Origin: DATNPX01 sp036702975
GTDB taxonomy: Bacteria; Cyanobacteriota; Vampirovibrionia; Obscuribacterales; Obscuribacteraceae
Length of the DNA stretch: 47,281 nt
Reading direction: 5' to 3'
Assembly: GCA_036702975.1 (NCBI GenBank)
Contig: DATNPX010000005.1
Span: forward strand, 1-47,281
Shown here piece after piece: positions 7,475-16,761 of this stretch. The notes below the pieces were generated by a model. It made no database searches. It saw only the letters and a list, made by a program, of their open reading frames with translations, and was not told the origin of the DNA. The position numbers were made by a program, and so were the translations under genes. How positions within the stretch are numbered: position 1 is the stretch's first letter; each line of letters opens with the position of its first letter.

Positions 7475-10400
7475 CTAGACCATGACTTTACGAACTGATA
7501 CTTTTACGCTTTCTGGGAAGTTGTTGCTGACTGAGTTGGCGAATTCTTGTGAGGCCGAAACCCAGAATTGTGAGCCTACCAGTATGGTTTGATTGCGTTC
7601 ACCTTGCGGGAAGTGCAGCAGAACTGGATCTTCTCCTTTGTATGTCACCAACAGATCCTTGAGCCGGTGCAAATCAGAGAAGCTTTGCTGAACGCTGAAC
7701 TCAATGTCTACCATCGAAGCATCAGCAATTCTTCTCACTGAGTTGCCCATGATTGAGGTGTCTTCGTCGTTCTTTTTCACTTTGCCTTTGATAAGAAGCA
7801 GTGCTTGCGGCAAAAGAACCCCCGGCGGAATCTTTTCCAGCAGTTCGCTGTAGACTACGATCTCCGCTTTGCCGGCAAGATCTTCCAAGTGAATGATGCA
7901 CAAAAGCTTGTTTGTCTTTGTCAGCTTCTTCTCGATCAAACTCGCTAGTCCACCAACGATCACTGTCGTTCCATCTTTGGCTTCGCGAATCTCGCGCAAT
8001 GAGTGCGTTGTCATGAGTCGCAGGCGGTGGAAAACTCTCTTGAGCGGATGGCTTGTGATGTAGAAGCCCAAGAGCTCGTGCTCCATGCTTTGCAGCTGCG
8101 CTTCTGCGTATTCTGATGTGTCACCTTTGAGCGTCTGCTCGAGTGCCGGACCTGCTCCTTCGTTGAGTGAAACGCTGAAGAGTGAGATTTGACCGGACGC
8201 TTCTTCTGTTTGGCGGCGGGTTGAAAAATCGACAAGCGAGTCAAGATTTTCAAGAGCCTGCTTGCGTGTTATGTCGAGACTGCCGCAGGCACCACATTTG
8301 ATGAGTGCTTCTAAGGTGCGCTTATTAACTGTGCGCAGGTCAATTCGCGAAATGAAATCTTGAAGGTTTTTGTAGGGACCGTCTTTTTCTCGCTTTTCGA
8401 CAATTTCTTGCACGGCCGCTTCGCCGACGTTTTTAACAGCCGAAAGACCGAAACGGATCGAGCCCTGATCTGCGGTGAAGTCGCTGCCTGAGACGTTGAT
8501 ATCTGGGGGCAAAATATCGATATTTATCGCCTGGCATTCGGCAATATAACCTTGAACCTTATCTTGTTCACCGCTCACACTCGAAAGCAGAGCCGTCATG
8601 TATTCGACCGGATAATGAGTCTTCAGGTAAGCCGTTTGATATGTAAGCATCGCATAGGCTTGACTGTGCGACTTGTTGAAGCAGTATTCCGCGAACTGCA
8701 CCATCATGTCGAAGAGCTGGTCCGCTACGTTGTTCGGCACGCCGTTTTTTACACAACCTGAGACGAAAATCTCACGCTGTTTTTCCATCTCCTCGGGTTT
8801 TTTCTTGCCCATAGCTCTGCGCAACAAGTCGGCTTGACCGAGGCTGTAGCCTCCAAGCTGTTGCGCGATCTGCATGACCTGTTCTTGATAGACGATCTGC
8901 CCGTAGGTGTCTTTCAAGATCGGCTCTAGAAGCGGCGTTGAATATGTGATCTTTGTCTTGCCGTTTTTGCAGTCGATAAATTTGTCGATCATCCCCGTGT
9001 CCAGCGGACCCGGTCGATACAGCGCGATCAACGCTGATAAGTCTTCCATGTTCGACGGCTTCATATCTCGAGCTACCTGGCGCATGCCAGAGCTTGTTTC
9101 TAACTGGAAGATGCCGGAGAGATCGCCATTGCTTACGGTTTGGTATGTCTGTTGGTCATCTAGCGGCAGAAGGTCTGGATCTAACGTTATTCCTCTAGTC
9201 TGTTTGATGATTTTGACCGCTTTGTCGATCATCGTTAGGTTGCGCAGACCGAGGAAGTCCATCTTCACAAGTCCAACGTAAGCGCAATCTTCCATATAGA
9301 ACTGCGCAATGATGGTGCCATCGTTATTGCGCTGCACTGGGACGAGCTCTTCTAGTGGCACGTCTCCGATGACGACCCCGGCCGCGTGCATACCGAAGGT
9401 TTTGTTGATTCCTTCTAGTTTGCGAGCAAGATCAATAACCTGCCTGGCCTCTTCACTTTGATTGTATGCGGCTTTGAATTCAGGATGTTCTTCCACCATC
9501 TCGTTCAGTGGCGTCGGTTTTCCACGCACCACCGGCACCATCTTCGCGAGTTTGGTCGATTCAGCGAAGGGAAATTCGAGTACTCGCGCAACATCTTTAA
9601 TGACGGCTTTGCTGGTCATTCTATTAAAGGTGATGATCTGTGCCACCTTATCGGCACCATACTTTTCTGCCGTGTATTTGATGATCTCGTCGCGGCGTTC
9701 GATGCAAAAGTCCGTATCGATATCGGGCATCGACTTTCTTTCTGGATTCAAGAATCGCTCGAACAGCAAGTTGTACTTGAGAGGGTCGATGTTGGTTATG
9801 CCTAGTGCAAAGGCTACCAAACTGCCCGCAGCTGAGCCACGTCCAGGACCTACGGGAATACCTTTCTCTCTTGCGTAACGAATGAAGTCACTGACGATGA
9901 GAAAGTAGGAAGCGAAGTTCATGTCTTCGATCACTTTCAATTCAGTGCGCGCTCGCTTTTCGATCTCTTCGTTTAGACCTTCGGGGAAGCGCTTCATTAG
10001 CCCCTGGAATACGAGCTCATTCAAAAACGACTTGTCGGTGTGACCTGGTGGCACTGGGAATATTGGCAATCGCGGGTCGCCAGCGAGTTTGATCTTCTCT
10101 ACTTTGTCGGCAATCTCGAGGGTGGCAGCCAGCGCCGCTTCAATGTGTTCCGTGTCGAGATGATCTCTGAAGAGATAGCTCATCTCGTCGCCATTTTTTA
10201 TGTACTCCCATCCGCTGAATTTCATGCGCTGAGCGTCAACGACTTTCTTGCCCATTTGAATGCAGAGCAGGCAGTCGTGCGCAACGGCATCATCTTTGTT
10301 AGTGAAGTGACTGTCGTTTGTAGCGCAAAGTTTGATCCCTAGCTCTTTTGAGATCCTTACCAGCCCTCGATTCGCTTTGCGGTCTTCTGGATAGCCGTGG

Positions 10401-10930
10401 TCTTGAATCTCGAGATAGTAGTTGTCTCCAAGAACCTCTTTGTACCAGGCTGCCGACGCTTTGGCTTTTTCGTATTCGTCGTGAAGAAGGTGCTGGCAGA
10501 GCTCGGCGCCGAGGCAACCGGAGAGAACTATGAGTCCTTCTTTGTGCTCAGCGAGCATCTCTTTGTTTATGCGTGGCTTATAGTAATAGCCCTCGATGTG
10601 CGCTCGCGAATTGAGTCTGACCAGGTTTTTATAACCTTGCAGATTCTGCGAAAGCATAGTTAAGTGATGCAGGTTTTGACGCGATGTTTTATCTTTGATA
10701 TTGCCATCGATGATATAGGCTTCGCACCCGATGATTGGCTTGACACCACCCATTTCGTGGCAAGTCTTGTTCAATTCCACTGCACCATACATGACACCAT
10801 GGTCAGTAATGGCTACTGCCGGCATGTTCTCTGCTTTTGCTTTTTTGACAAGATCTTTTACGGCTGTGGCACCGTCCAAGAGACTGTATTCAGTATGGAG
10901 GTGTAGAGGAACGTATGGACGAGGTGGCAT
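7475..10930 (-). CDS. dnaE: DNA polymerase III alpha subunit
   Basis: A full-length DnaE1-type replicative polymerase of 1151 residues. The N-terminal PHP domain opens with H10-x-H12 (PLHLHTEYS). The palm motif PDIDTDF at 402-408 supplies two catalytic aspartates. The fingers/little-finger region (GPGRGSAAGS 361-370; later YQEQVM and FNKSHSQAYA), a helix-hairpin-helix region and a C-terminal OB fold follow. There is no 3'-5' exonuclease insertion, so it is not PolC. It copies the chromosome in the cytoplasm with the clamp and clamp loader. The ATG has an AGGA site 7 nt upstream. It is a single gene with a 359-bp upstream gap. Confidence 0.98.
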   Translation of the reverse strand: MPPRPYVPLHLHTEYSLLDGATAVKDLVKKAKAENMPAVAITDHGVMYGAVELNKTCHEMGGVKPIIGCEAYIIDGNIKDKTSRQNLHHLTMLSQNLQGYKNLVRLNSRAHIEGYYYKPRINKEMLAEHKEGLIVLSGCLGAELCQHLLHDEYEKAKASAAWYKEVLGDNYYLEIQDHGYPEDRKANRGLVRISKELGIKLCATNDSHFTNKDDAVAHDCLLCIQMGKKVVDAQRMKFSGWEYIKNGDEMSYLFRDHLDTEHIEAALAATLEIADKVEKIKLAGDPRLPIFPVPPGHTDKSFLNELVFQGLMKRFPEGLNEEIEKRARTELKVIEDMNFASYFLIVSDFIRYAREKGIPVGPGRGSAAGSLVAFALGITNIDPLKYNLLFERFLNPERKSMPDIDTDFCIERRDEIIKYTAEKYGADKVAQIITFNRMTSKAVIKDVARVLEFPFAESTKLAKMVPVVRGKPTPLNEMVEEHPEFKAAYNQSEEARQVIDLARKLEGINKTFGMHAAGVVIGDVPLEELVPVQRNNDGTIIAQFYMEDCAYVGLVKMDFLGLRNLTMIDKAVKIIKQTRGITLDPDLLPLDDQQTYQTVSNGDLSGIFQLETSSGMRQVARDMKPSNMEDLSALIALYRPGPLDTGMIDKFIDCKNGKTKITYSTPLLEPILKDTYGQIVYQEQVMQIAQQLGGYSLGQADLLRRAMGKKKPEEMEKQREIFVSGCVKNGVPNNVADQLFDMMVQFAEYCFNKSHSQAYAMLTYQTAYLKTHYPVEYMTALLSSVSGEQDKVQGYIAECQAINIDILPPDINVSGSDFTADQGSIRFGLSAVKNVGEAAVQEIVEKREKDGPYKNLQDFISRIDLRTVNKRTLEALIKCGACGSLDITRKQALENLDSLVDFSTRRQTEEASGQISLFSVSLNEGAGPALEQTLKGDTSEYAEAQLQSMEHELLGFYITSHPLKRVFHRLRLMTTHSLREIREAKDGTTVIVGGLASLIEKKLTKTNKLLCIIHLEDLAGKAEIVVYSELLEKIPPGVLLPQALLLIKGKVKKNDEDTSIMGNSVRRIADASMVDIEFSVQQSFSDLHRLKDLLVTYKGEDPVLLHFPQGERNQTILVGSQFWVSASQEFANSVSNNFPESVKVSVRKVMV

Positions 10931-11239
10931 GTTATGTTCCTATTCTCATGGTGACGGCGGTTAGCACTGCGATTGACAGGGATGTTAATGCGCGTGTCTT
11001 GAAGGACTCGCGTCTGGACATCCTAGCCAGCTGCCCGACCTGACTTTCGCGCTGAAACACTCTAGTCTTCTATTCTATCTTCCCTCAGAATAAAAGACGG
11101 TCAAATGCAGGATTAAGTTCAATCCAATCGAAAATTCGAGTCATAAAAACGACGAAAAATCTGAATCCATTATCTATGCGTTGCATATGCATCTGGTGCT
11201 CCAGAGTGCGTATTTGCAGTATTTCGAGTCTTAACGAAA
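10931..11239. other. Upstream region of dnaE
   Basis: No recognised gene. On the minus strand a 29-codon frame (10932-11021) ends in TAA one base before the dnaE ATG and could encode a short peptide with a basic start and hydrophobic middle. It lacks a good ribosome site. Promoter elements for dnaE should lie here but none is convincing. Confidence 0.4.
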
Positions 11240-11263
11240 AAAGACTGGCCGGAGCCAGTCTTT
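11240..11263 (-). terminator. Intrinsic terminator
   Basis: A 10-bp perfect stem, AAAGACTGGC (11240-11249) with GCCAGTCTTT (11254-11263), closed by a 4-nt loop. Read on the minus strand it runs into six T residues (TCTTTTTTCG). It lies 26 bp after the stop of the 71-residue gene, so it is a convincing Rho-independent terminator for that gene. Confidence 0.85.
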
Positions 11264-11289
11264 CAATGTTTTGCCGAATTGCCGAGCGG

Positions 11290-11505
11290 CTAAACTGTGA
11301 CTTCTTTTGAGTGACCTGCAACGGTGGCGCGTTTCGCGCGTCTTCTTGTTACCGGTGCTTTATGTCCATCGAACTTGCCTTCGAGAACTTGTCTGCTCTT
11401 TATAAATTGAGCGGTGGCTTCTTGCACTTCCAGTTGGGTGATTGCTTGGCGAAACCAGCCTTGAAGGCAGACTCGCTCTTCTTTGGTCAACTTAAGTTCA
11501 TTCAT
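11290..11505 (-). CDS. Small basic hypothetical protein (71 aa)
   Basis: The ATG at 11503-11505 has AAGGA about 10 nt upstream. The product is helical and charged in its first half (KLTKEERVCLQGWFRQAI) and ends in an Arg/Lys-rich segment (TRRRAKRAT) that could contact nucleic acid. A strong intrinsic terminator follows on the same strand, which supports real transcription. Its start overlaps the stop of the upstream 134-codon frame in an ATGA, suggesting a two-gene unit. No family recognised. Confidence 0.7.
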   Translation of the reverse strand: MNELKLTKEERVCLQGWFRQAITQLEVQEATAQFIKSRQVLEGKFDGHKAPVTRRRAKRATVAGHSKEVTV

Positions 11506-11906
11506 GCTCGGCTATTCCTTAATTTCTTGAATGTCTTGGGGAATTGATTTAAGACTAGACTTGCATCTAGTTGTCGTGTCCCTATCGCCTTCGCAGGCTG
11601 GGCGCTCTGGTTTCGATTCAGCAGAAATGGGTCGTCAATTCGACTGCCACTGCTTGTGTTGGCTCCACCTGCGAATGATTGCGGTGGTTCCGATAGCCGT
11701 ATTGTATTGGCTTCCCAAGTGGATGCATCTCTTGACATTGCTTGCTCAAAAATAATACCTGGCTCATGCTCGGAAGCGCAGTCCTTGTAAGCGTTTACAG
11801 ACTCGCTCTTTATTGTCGAAATGTTTTCACATGAGCGAGTGCTAATAAAAGAGCCCGCTTTATTAAATGCTCTAAGGTTCCAGGGCGATCTTTCTATCGA
11901 TAACAA
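11502..11906 (-). CDS. Doubtful hypothetical protein (up to 134 aa)
   Basis: A frame of 134 codons with a TTG start; its TGA overlaps the ATG of the next gene (ATGA). Codon use is not clearly that of the neighbours, and two inverted repeats (11801-11840; TAATAAA/TTTATTA just beyond) fall in the first third, so the true start may be a downstream ATG near 11735 or the frame may be noncoding. The product is polar and mostly disordered in look. I keep it because of the translational coupling to a well-supported gene. Confidence 0.38.
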   Translation of the reverse strand: MLSIERSPWNLRAFNKAGSFISTRSCENISTIKSESVNAYKDCASEHEPGIIFEQAMSRDASTWEANTIRLSEPPQSFAGGANTSSGSRIDDPFLLNRNQSAQPAKAIGTRQLDASLVLNQFPKTFKKLRNSRA

Positions 11907-11936
11907 GAGGCTGATGCTTTGAGCGCTTCGAACCTA

Positions 11937-11983
11937 TTGTATGTGTTGTATGTATGTGGTTGTATGTGCGTGTTGTATGTGTG
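11937..11983. repeat. TG-rich short tandem repeat
   Basis: Four copies of TTGTATGT with variable TG-rich spacers (TTGTATGTG, TTGTATGTATGTGG, TTGTATGTGCGTG, TTGTATGTGTG) in noncoding DNA between two minus-strand genes. Strand-slippage tract; no gene reads through it. Confidence 0.75.
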
Positions 11984-12028
11984 TCCAAATCGAATGTGTG
12001 CCAATCGATTTCCTAGGATATCCGCCCA

Positions 12029-12052
12029 AGCGATGGCTGCGTATCCATCGCT
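12029..12052. other. Noncoding hairpin
   Basis: AGCGATGG (12029-12036) and CCATCGCT (12045-12052) form an 8-bp perfect stem with an 8-nt loop. It lies about 130 bp past the stop of the 231-residue gene and has no T-run on either strand, so its role is unclear. Confidence 0.4.
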
Positions 12053-12182
12053 CAAAGAAACAACTCACACCTGAACGGCTCCCAGATCATTCTAAATTCT
12101 CCGCCGCAAAGTCGGCGTTAAACACCTCAATACCGCATACGGTGGCATCAAAGTTTATGAGGAGAAATCCAACAACATTCGC

Positions 12183-12878
12183 TCATAAGCCAGATTTCTG
12201 ATTAAGATCCGAAATGAAGCTACGCGTCGCCTGCGAAAACTTGTCGTTGTTCGCCAGTGATTTCATCAAGCTTTGTCCGTGGTTCCTAGAAATCTCGTCG
12301 ATAGCCCTGTATTCGTCAAGAGAATAGCCCGCAAGTGTATCGCGTACATGGCTTTCTGCTGTCGCAATCATGCGCTCGCCTTCCTGAATAAGTTGTTGTC
12401 CTTTAGGTGAACTTTGACCTATCAGTGGAAAGTGAAAGTCTTGCTCGCTTCCCAGTAGCTTGTCGTAAGCTCCGGTTTCAGCCGCCAATTGATCCGTCTG
12501 AAGCATAAAGCTGTTTTGTGCCAGCCACCCAAGCACATGCGCGCGTCTCATCGCGCCAAACATCTTCGCTGGCTCCTGATGAAAGTCTTCTGCTGTGTCT
12601 TTTCTGTTTAACTGTTCGAGCACAGTCTTTTGCGCTTCTGCCGAAAGCGTTTGGTCTGCTTTTATTTCGGTGATCAAGTCTTTATGAAATTGGCCCTGAT
12701 AGCAGCCTAGCACACCGCCAAGATTCGACACGTCGATCTGTGAGACTGTTTTGAGCAGATCCGCGTTGTTATGGCTGGCCAAATCCTCATGAAGCCTGTT
12801 GGAGGTTTGTGTGAGCAGCTTGTCTGTCGCCACTGCTTCTCGCAGTTCTTTTGGCGGAATATGTTCAGGCGCGGCCAT
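12183..12878 (-). CDS. Hypothetical protein (231 aa)
   Basis: The ATG at 12876-12878 has a textbook AAGGAG site 7 nt upstream, so the start is firm. The product is soluble-looking and largely helical, with no signal peptide, membrane helix, Cys motif or enzyme signature that I can name. It begins MAAPEHIPPKELREAVATD. It stands 84 bp downstream of the secreted subtilase on the same strand and may be co-transcribed with it. No family recognised. Confidence 0.8.
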   Translation of the reverse strand: MAAPEHIPPKELREAVATDKLLTQTSNRLHEDLASHNNADLLKTVSQIDVSNLGGVLGCYQGQFHKDLITEIKADQTLSAEAQKTVLEQLNRKDTAEDFHQEPAKMFGAMRRAHVLGWLAQNSFMLQTDQLAAETGAYDKLLGSEQDFHFPLIGQSSPKGQQLIQEGERMIATAESHVRDTLAGYSLDEYRAIDEISRNHGQSLMKSLANNDKFSQATRSFISDLNQKSGL

Positions 12879-12962
12879 TGCTCTCTCCTTATGTCCAAGG
12901 AAGGATGCTATGGAAGAACCTTCACTCCCGCAATGTGGTAAATACGAAGTCTGTATATTTGC

Positions 12963-14297
12963 CTAAAAACTGGTATTGGCCAGATTAATTGCGGCTGCTG
13001 CATCCGGAATACCAGCCCCATATTTGAGCGGATCTCCGCCTGATGGTACATGCGCTGTTTGGGCCATGATTTGCAATACAGTAGATGCCGGAAGTGTTGG
13101 ATGCATGCTCCAGATCTGTGCTGCCACTCCGGCTGCTAGAGGCGCGGCGAAGGATGTGCCTGTCGCGCCTACGAAAGCTTGGTTGTTGTCGCCAGTGTTA
13201 GCGATATTTTCGGCTGGTCCGGCAAAGCTTACAGCCGGTCCGTAGGTCGAAAACTTTGATGGATTCAAGCTCGGGTCGACTCCTGATACTACAACCAGTC
13301 CATTTTGCTTGACGCCGCTTCCGTCTTCGGTGCCGCTATTTCCGGCTGCATTGAAGATTACTCCTCCGGCTGCTGCAAAGCGTGCAATCTTTTTGTGCAG
13401 GAAGGGATGTACCGGATCAGAAAGTGTGTATGGCGGCTTAGCATTGAAGCTGAGGTTGGCTAGTTTGACTCTCTTTTTGCGCAATATGTTGAGCCCGCGG
13501 CCTATGCTCCAGTCGGTTGCTCGCCCCTGGGCATCAGTGATCACAATCGGCACGATCATCGACTGAAATGCCGGTGAGGCGAAGCCTTGATCGTTGTTGG
13601 TATTACAGCCGAAACATCCCATCGTGAAAGTGCCGTGCCCAAAGGACTTGTCGGTCTCTTCACCGCCGACTTTTTTCTGTGGCACATTGAAGCCCGGAAA
13701 CGCTTGCCGACCGCTCAACTCCGGACCACTGAAATCGACGCCTGTATCGAGCGACCCCATCACTATGCCTTGCCCGGCAGCGCCCAAAGCCCAGGCCGCA
13801 GGAACGTTCATTTGTTGCAGATAACTTTGTAGTCCGGTTGCATAGCCTGGGTCGTTTGGACTCTTGGAGAATTGCACGAATGCGGTCGAGTTGGGGGCGA
13901 CAGCGTCGAAATTCTTATCTTGTTTGGCCTTTTTCATAGCTTCAGCCATCTTGGATTTGTCTACCTTAACTAGGTAGCTGAACATTTTGCCGTCTCGTTC
14001 TTGGTCGATAATCGTGCCGTTCAGATCTTTAAGCGACTCTTGTAACTTTCTATCAGAGGTCCCCGGGTGAACTGTGACGATAATCTGGTCCGGAACGGCG
14101 TTCGGCGCATCTGACGGTTGCGTTGCCATCGGCGGTGTCTTGGCGTTGGCAAATGGCGTCGCATTCGAAGCATTGGAAGCATTCGAAGGTGCGGCTTGCG
14201 AGCCGAGCGCACAGGTCAGAGCGAGCGTCAACGACAAAACTCCCGCGCTAGCGGATGAGTAGGAAGCGAGAATGACTGCCATTTGCTTCTGGTTCAT
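12963..14297 (-). CDS. Secreted subtilisin-like serine peptidase (S8)
   Basis: A 444-residue preproenzyme. A signal peptide (about 1-35) is followed by a SNASNASNA low-complexity linker, a propeptide of the inhibitor-I9 type (about 68-140, starting DQIIVTVHPGT) and the peptidase domain. The catalytic triad is complete: D184 (GSLDTGVD), H221 (GHGTFTMG), S382 (GTSFAAP), with the oxyanion Asn N320 (NAAGNSG). It should be exported and mature by removing its propeptide. It has no C-terminal anchor. It sits next to the TadG-like gene (143 bp away, same strand); a role in surface processing or nutrient proteolysis is an inference. Confidence 0.95.
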   Translation of the reverse strand: MNQKQMAVILASYSSASAGVLSLTLALTCALGSQAAPSNASNASNATPFANAKTPPMATQPSDAPNAVPDQIIVTVHPGTSDRKLQESLKDLNGTIIDQERDGKMFSYLVKVDKSKMAEAMKKAKQDKNFDAVAPNSTAFVQFSKSPNDPGYATGLQSYLQQMNVPAAWALGAAGQGIVMGSLDTGVDFSGPELSGRQAFPGFNVPQKKVGGEETDKSFGHGTFTMGCFGCNTNNDQGFASPAFQSMIVPIVITDAQGRATDWSIGRGLNILRKKRVKLANLSFNAKPPYTLSDPVHPFLHKKIARFAAAGGVIFNAAGNSGTEDGSGVKQNGLVVVSGVDPSLNPSKFSTYGPAVSFAGPAENIANTGDNNQAFVGATGTSFAAPLAAGVAAQIWSMHPTLPASTVLQIMAQTAHVPSGGDPLKYGAGIPDAAAAINLANTSF

Positions 14298-14440
14298 ATA
14301 AGTCTTCCTTACGTCTACTGAAAACCATTCTAGAGACCGAGCCAGTAGCGTGCAAGTGCACTACACAAGTTCTCCACAAACCGGGAGGCATTGCACAATA
14401 GAAAGCGGGCTTTTGTTAGCCAGATTGCAATTTTCTTTCG

Positions 14441-15406
14441 TCAATTGCTGCTGTTTGGACTCTGCACGCCATTTGCATTTGGAGCGGGCATGCCACCGTC
14501 TGCAGTGGCGGTGGAACTGAGTCTTACTGAAGCCTTGTTCTCGCCGCCTGAGACGTTCATTCCTTGTACTAGTTGGATTGCACCAGGCAAATGCACTGTT
14601 CGTTCCATCGTCGGTTTTTGACCTCGAATCACAACGGCTCCCAGGTCGAATACATCAGGGTTAGCCAGACGTACAGGAGCTATCGAGTTTGCAACATCAG
14701 CTGGTAGAGATGATAAGTAGAAATTTAAATCGCTGTCAGGCGGTGGCAATTTGGCATTGATGTTGCCGACGTACAAATTGCTTCCGCCTTGAATGTAATT
14801 CTGACTGAGGTCGTAGTCGCGCAGAGTCGGAATCACTTGCAAATTCTCTACGTTGCTCTGCACTCCTTTTATCGATCCAAAATAAACGTCAGACACTTCC
14901 GGATAATTGGTCTGAAACCACGGTAACGTAAGCCTGCTGCCAGTTTTGGTGTTGACGTTATGCTGCTGTATGTAGGACTGTATCGTTTTTGTCGTTATGT
15001 TGATTTGATTGAGACGTTCGGCTTCAACCAGCGCTGCGTTGGCCCGTGACTCTTCCAACAACTGCCGTGCAAGCGGCTGGTAAAGCGGAGTGTTTAATCC
15101 TTCGGCCAGGTCCTTGTTTACACGGGAGACGTACACGAGCTCCCGGCAACGTTCTACGACGTTGTTCATCTGTCCGATGCGGTCGTCACCATTTAGCATC
15201 TTCGCTGCATTGATAGCGACTTCGTCTGTGTCTGACTGTCCGCGCTTTTGTTGCGCCAACAGCATGTAGCCAGCAAAACCGACGACGCAAGTGAATAGAA
15301 CGATCCCCCCCACCAACGCAACCATTGATAACATGCTGCCCCGGCGGCGAATGCCTCGCGCGGCAAAACGTTTCTTGTTTACTGTCGATGCCTGCACGCT
15401 CGCCAA
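14441..15406 (-). CDS. TadG-like pilus-associated membrane protein
   Basis: A 321-residue protein with a basic N-terminus (RRRGSMLSM) and one membrane helix at about 26-50, followed by a polar segment rich in Asp/Ala. This is the layout of the TadG-like N-terminal domain (putative Flp pilus-assembly TadE/G-like). The rest is extracytoplasmic, and its tail is Asn/Ser-rich and disordered. The start is TTG with AGAGG very close upstream; a GTG three codons on fits the ribosome site spacing better. It is divergent from the TadE-like gene with 60 bp between, so they probably share a promoter region. The remaining tad genes are not in this window. Confidence 0.7.
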   Translation of the reverse strand: MASVQASTVNKKRFAARGIRRRGSMLSMVALVGGIVLFTCVVGFAGYMLLAQQKRGQSDTDEVAINAAKMLNGDDRIGQMNNVVERCRELVYVSRVNKDLAEGLNTPLYQPLARQLLEESRANAALVEAERLNQINITTKTIQSYIQQHNVNTKTGSRLTLPWFQTNYPEVSDVYFGSIKGVQSNVENLQVIPTLRDYDLSQNYIQGGSNLYVGNINAKLPPPDSDLNFYLSSLPADVANSIAPVRLANPDVFDLGAVVIRGQKPTMERTVHLPGAIQLVQGMNVSGGENKASVRLSSTATADGGMPAPNANGVQSPNSSN

Positions 15407-15466
15407 AACCTCTGCATGCTATTCTTCCCTGTGGAGCTATTGTAACCCAGGGCTTGAGATTGCAAC

Positions 15467-16018
15467 GTGCGTTATAAAAGTCGCGGAGCGAAAGGACAGC
15501 AGATAACCGAATTCGGTGCCGCTCTCATTCTGTTGTTTCTCATCTTTTTCATGCCAATGCTCGACTTGGGAATTTTGCCGATTCGCTGGTTCCTGTCACG
15601 CGAGATCATTGCCAACTATGCTCGCAAATTGTCGCTGTGCGAAACTTATAGTCAGGCACTGAGTATGCTTAATGCTGATCCATCAATGGAGACGCAGCTG
15701 ATACGTCTTGGTGGTGTAAAGCCTCGCAATATCCGCTGTGACTTAATTGTGTCAAGTGTTAGATCGGGTGAGCGTTTTGTGGTGACGCAGCCAAGAACTG
15801 TTCCAGGGCAATGGCTGCCTAACGGTTCACGCGCGCCTTGCGACTATGCTATGGAAGTAGCTGCTGATGTCGATATATCTCCGGTTTTTCTGGTCAACAT
15901 AGGTGGTGGAAAAATACCTGGTCTTAATTGCCCTGTCTCGTTCACAATAGCTGCAGAGGCAAACTGGGAAAATCTTGGTCGCGACCCCGTCACGAAGGTG
16001 TTTTTTCTAAATGAGTAG
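15467..16018 (+). CDS. TadE-like pseudopilin
   Basis: A 183-residue protein. Near the N-terminus it has G10-QQIT-E15-F16, which is exactly the G/xxxxEF processing site of Flp-type pseudopilins, immediately followed by a hydrophobic helix (about 17-40). The rest is periplasmic with several Cys (for example C58, C91) that could form disulfides. TadE-like minor pilins help build Tad/Flp pili after cleavage by a prepilin peptidase. The start is GTG. It overlaps the next gene by 8 bp, so the two are translationally coupled. Confidence 0.8.
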   Translation: MRYKSRGAKGQQITEFGAALILLFLIFFMPMLDLGILPIRWFLSREIIANYARKLSLCETYSQALSMLNADPSMETQLIRLGGVKPRNIRCDLIVSSVRSGERFVVTQPRTVPGQWLPNGSRAPCDYAMEVAADVDISPVFLVNIGGGKIPGLNCPVSFTIAAEANWENLGRDPVTKVFFLNE

Positions 16019-16655
16019 AGCCCGCTTGAGCTTTCTTGCTACTCCGTTGTTTTCTGCGCTGTTTGCGCTGATGTTTTTTGTGACCGCGTTGCCGGCAAGA
16101 CCGCAAAACCTTTTCGATAAGGGCTCCTTGGAGCAGAGATTCGACTTCATTATCACCGTGCAGACCCAAGTGCTCAAGGGATATATGAGTTATCAGGGCT
16201 CAACGCTCAACCCGATAACTCAGCTGACGATCACCTATCAAGAGACACCGCGTCTCAATCAAAGTCGTGTATCCAAAACTGTGCAATATGAAGACCTCTG
16301 GTATCACAATTGCCATGCGATCGGGTGTCGCCGTTACAATGTCTTCCAAATTGAGCCTGGTGAGCAAGGTGCCATCAGGTTTGTGCCGTCGGCAGATGCC
16401 AGCAACTCCGGCTGTGCAATTGCTAATGCAACCACTCGACTGTTGCTCGATATAGGACTAAACAAGAGCTCTCTTGCCGCTGTCTTTGTTCCAGCAGATG
16501 CCGTGGGCGAGGTAACGACACAGTTCGAGCAATTTAATTTTCACCCCTTTACGCCGCAGCCCGACCATGGAATCAAAGCCGCCATGGCTTTATTCATCTG
16601 CTCGGAACCCGAGGGCACAAAACAATATATGTATTATGACGGGAGCAATCTTTAG
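16011..16655 (+). CDS. Secreted hypothetical protein coupled to TadE-like gene
   Basis: The ATG at 16011 lies inside the end of the TadE-like gene, an 8-bp overlap. The 214-residue product has a signal peptide or anchor (about 8-30) and an extracytoplasmic region with several Cys (around YHNCHAIGCRRY and in the C-terminal third). No lipobox and no enzyme motif. Tight coupling suggests an accessory role in the same surface structure; no family recognised. Confidence 0.8.
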   Translation: MSRARLSFLATPLFSALFALMFFVTALPARPQNLFDKGSLEQRFDFIITVQTQVLKGYMSYQGSTLNPITQLTITYQETPRLNQSRVSKTVQYEDLWYHNCHAIGCRRYNVFQIEPGEQGAIRFVPSADASNSGCAIANATTRLLLDIGLNKSSLAAVFVPADAVGEVTTQFEQFNFHPFTPQPDHGIKAAMALFICSEPEGTKQYMYYDGSNL

Positions 16656-16761
16656 AGGACAAGGATACGATTGCTCTGCTGGGCAACTATCTGCTCAGCT
16701 TGTTGTAATCTTTGAGTAACGCGTTTCATTGTAAGTTGAGTGGAAGATATAGGAGTTGGGA

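Noticed and set aside
11085..11321. Minus-strand frame of 78 codons
   Set aside because: It crosses a strong intrinsic terminator and overlaps the 71-residue gene that the terminator serves.
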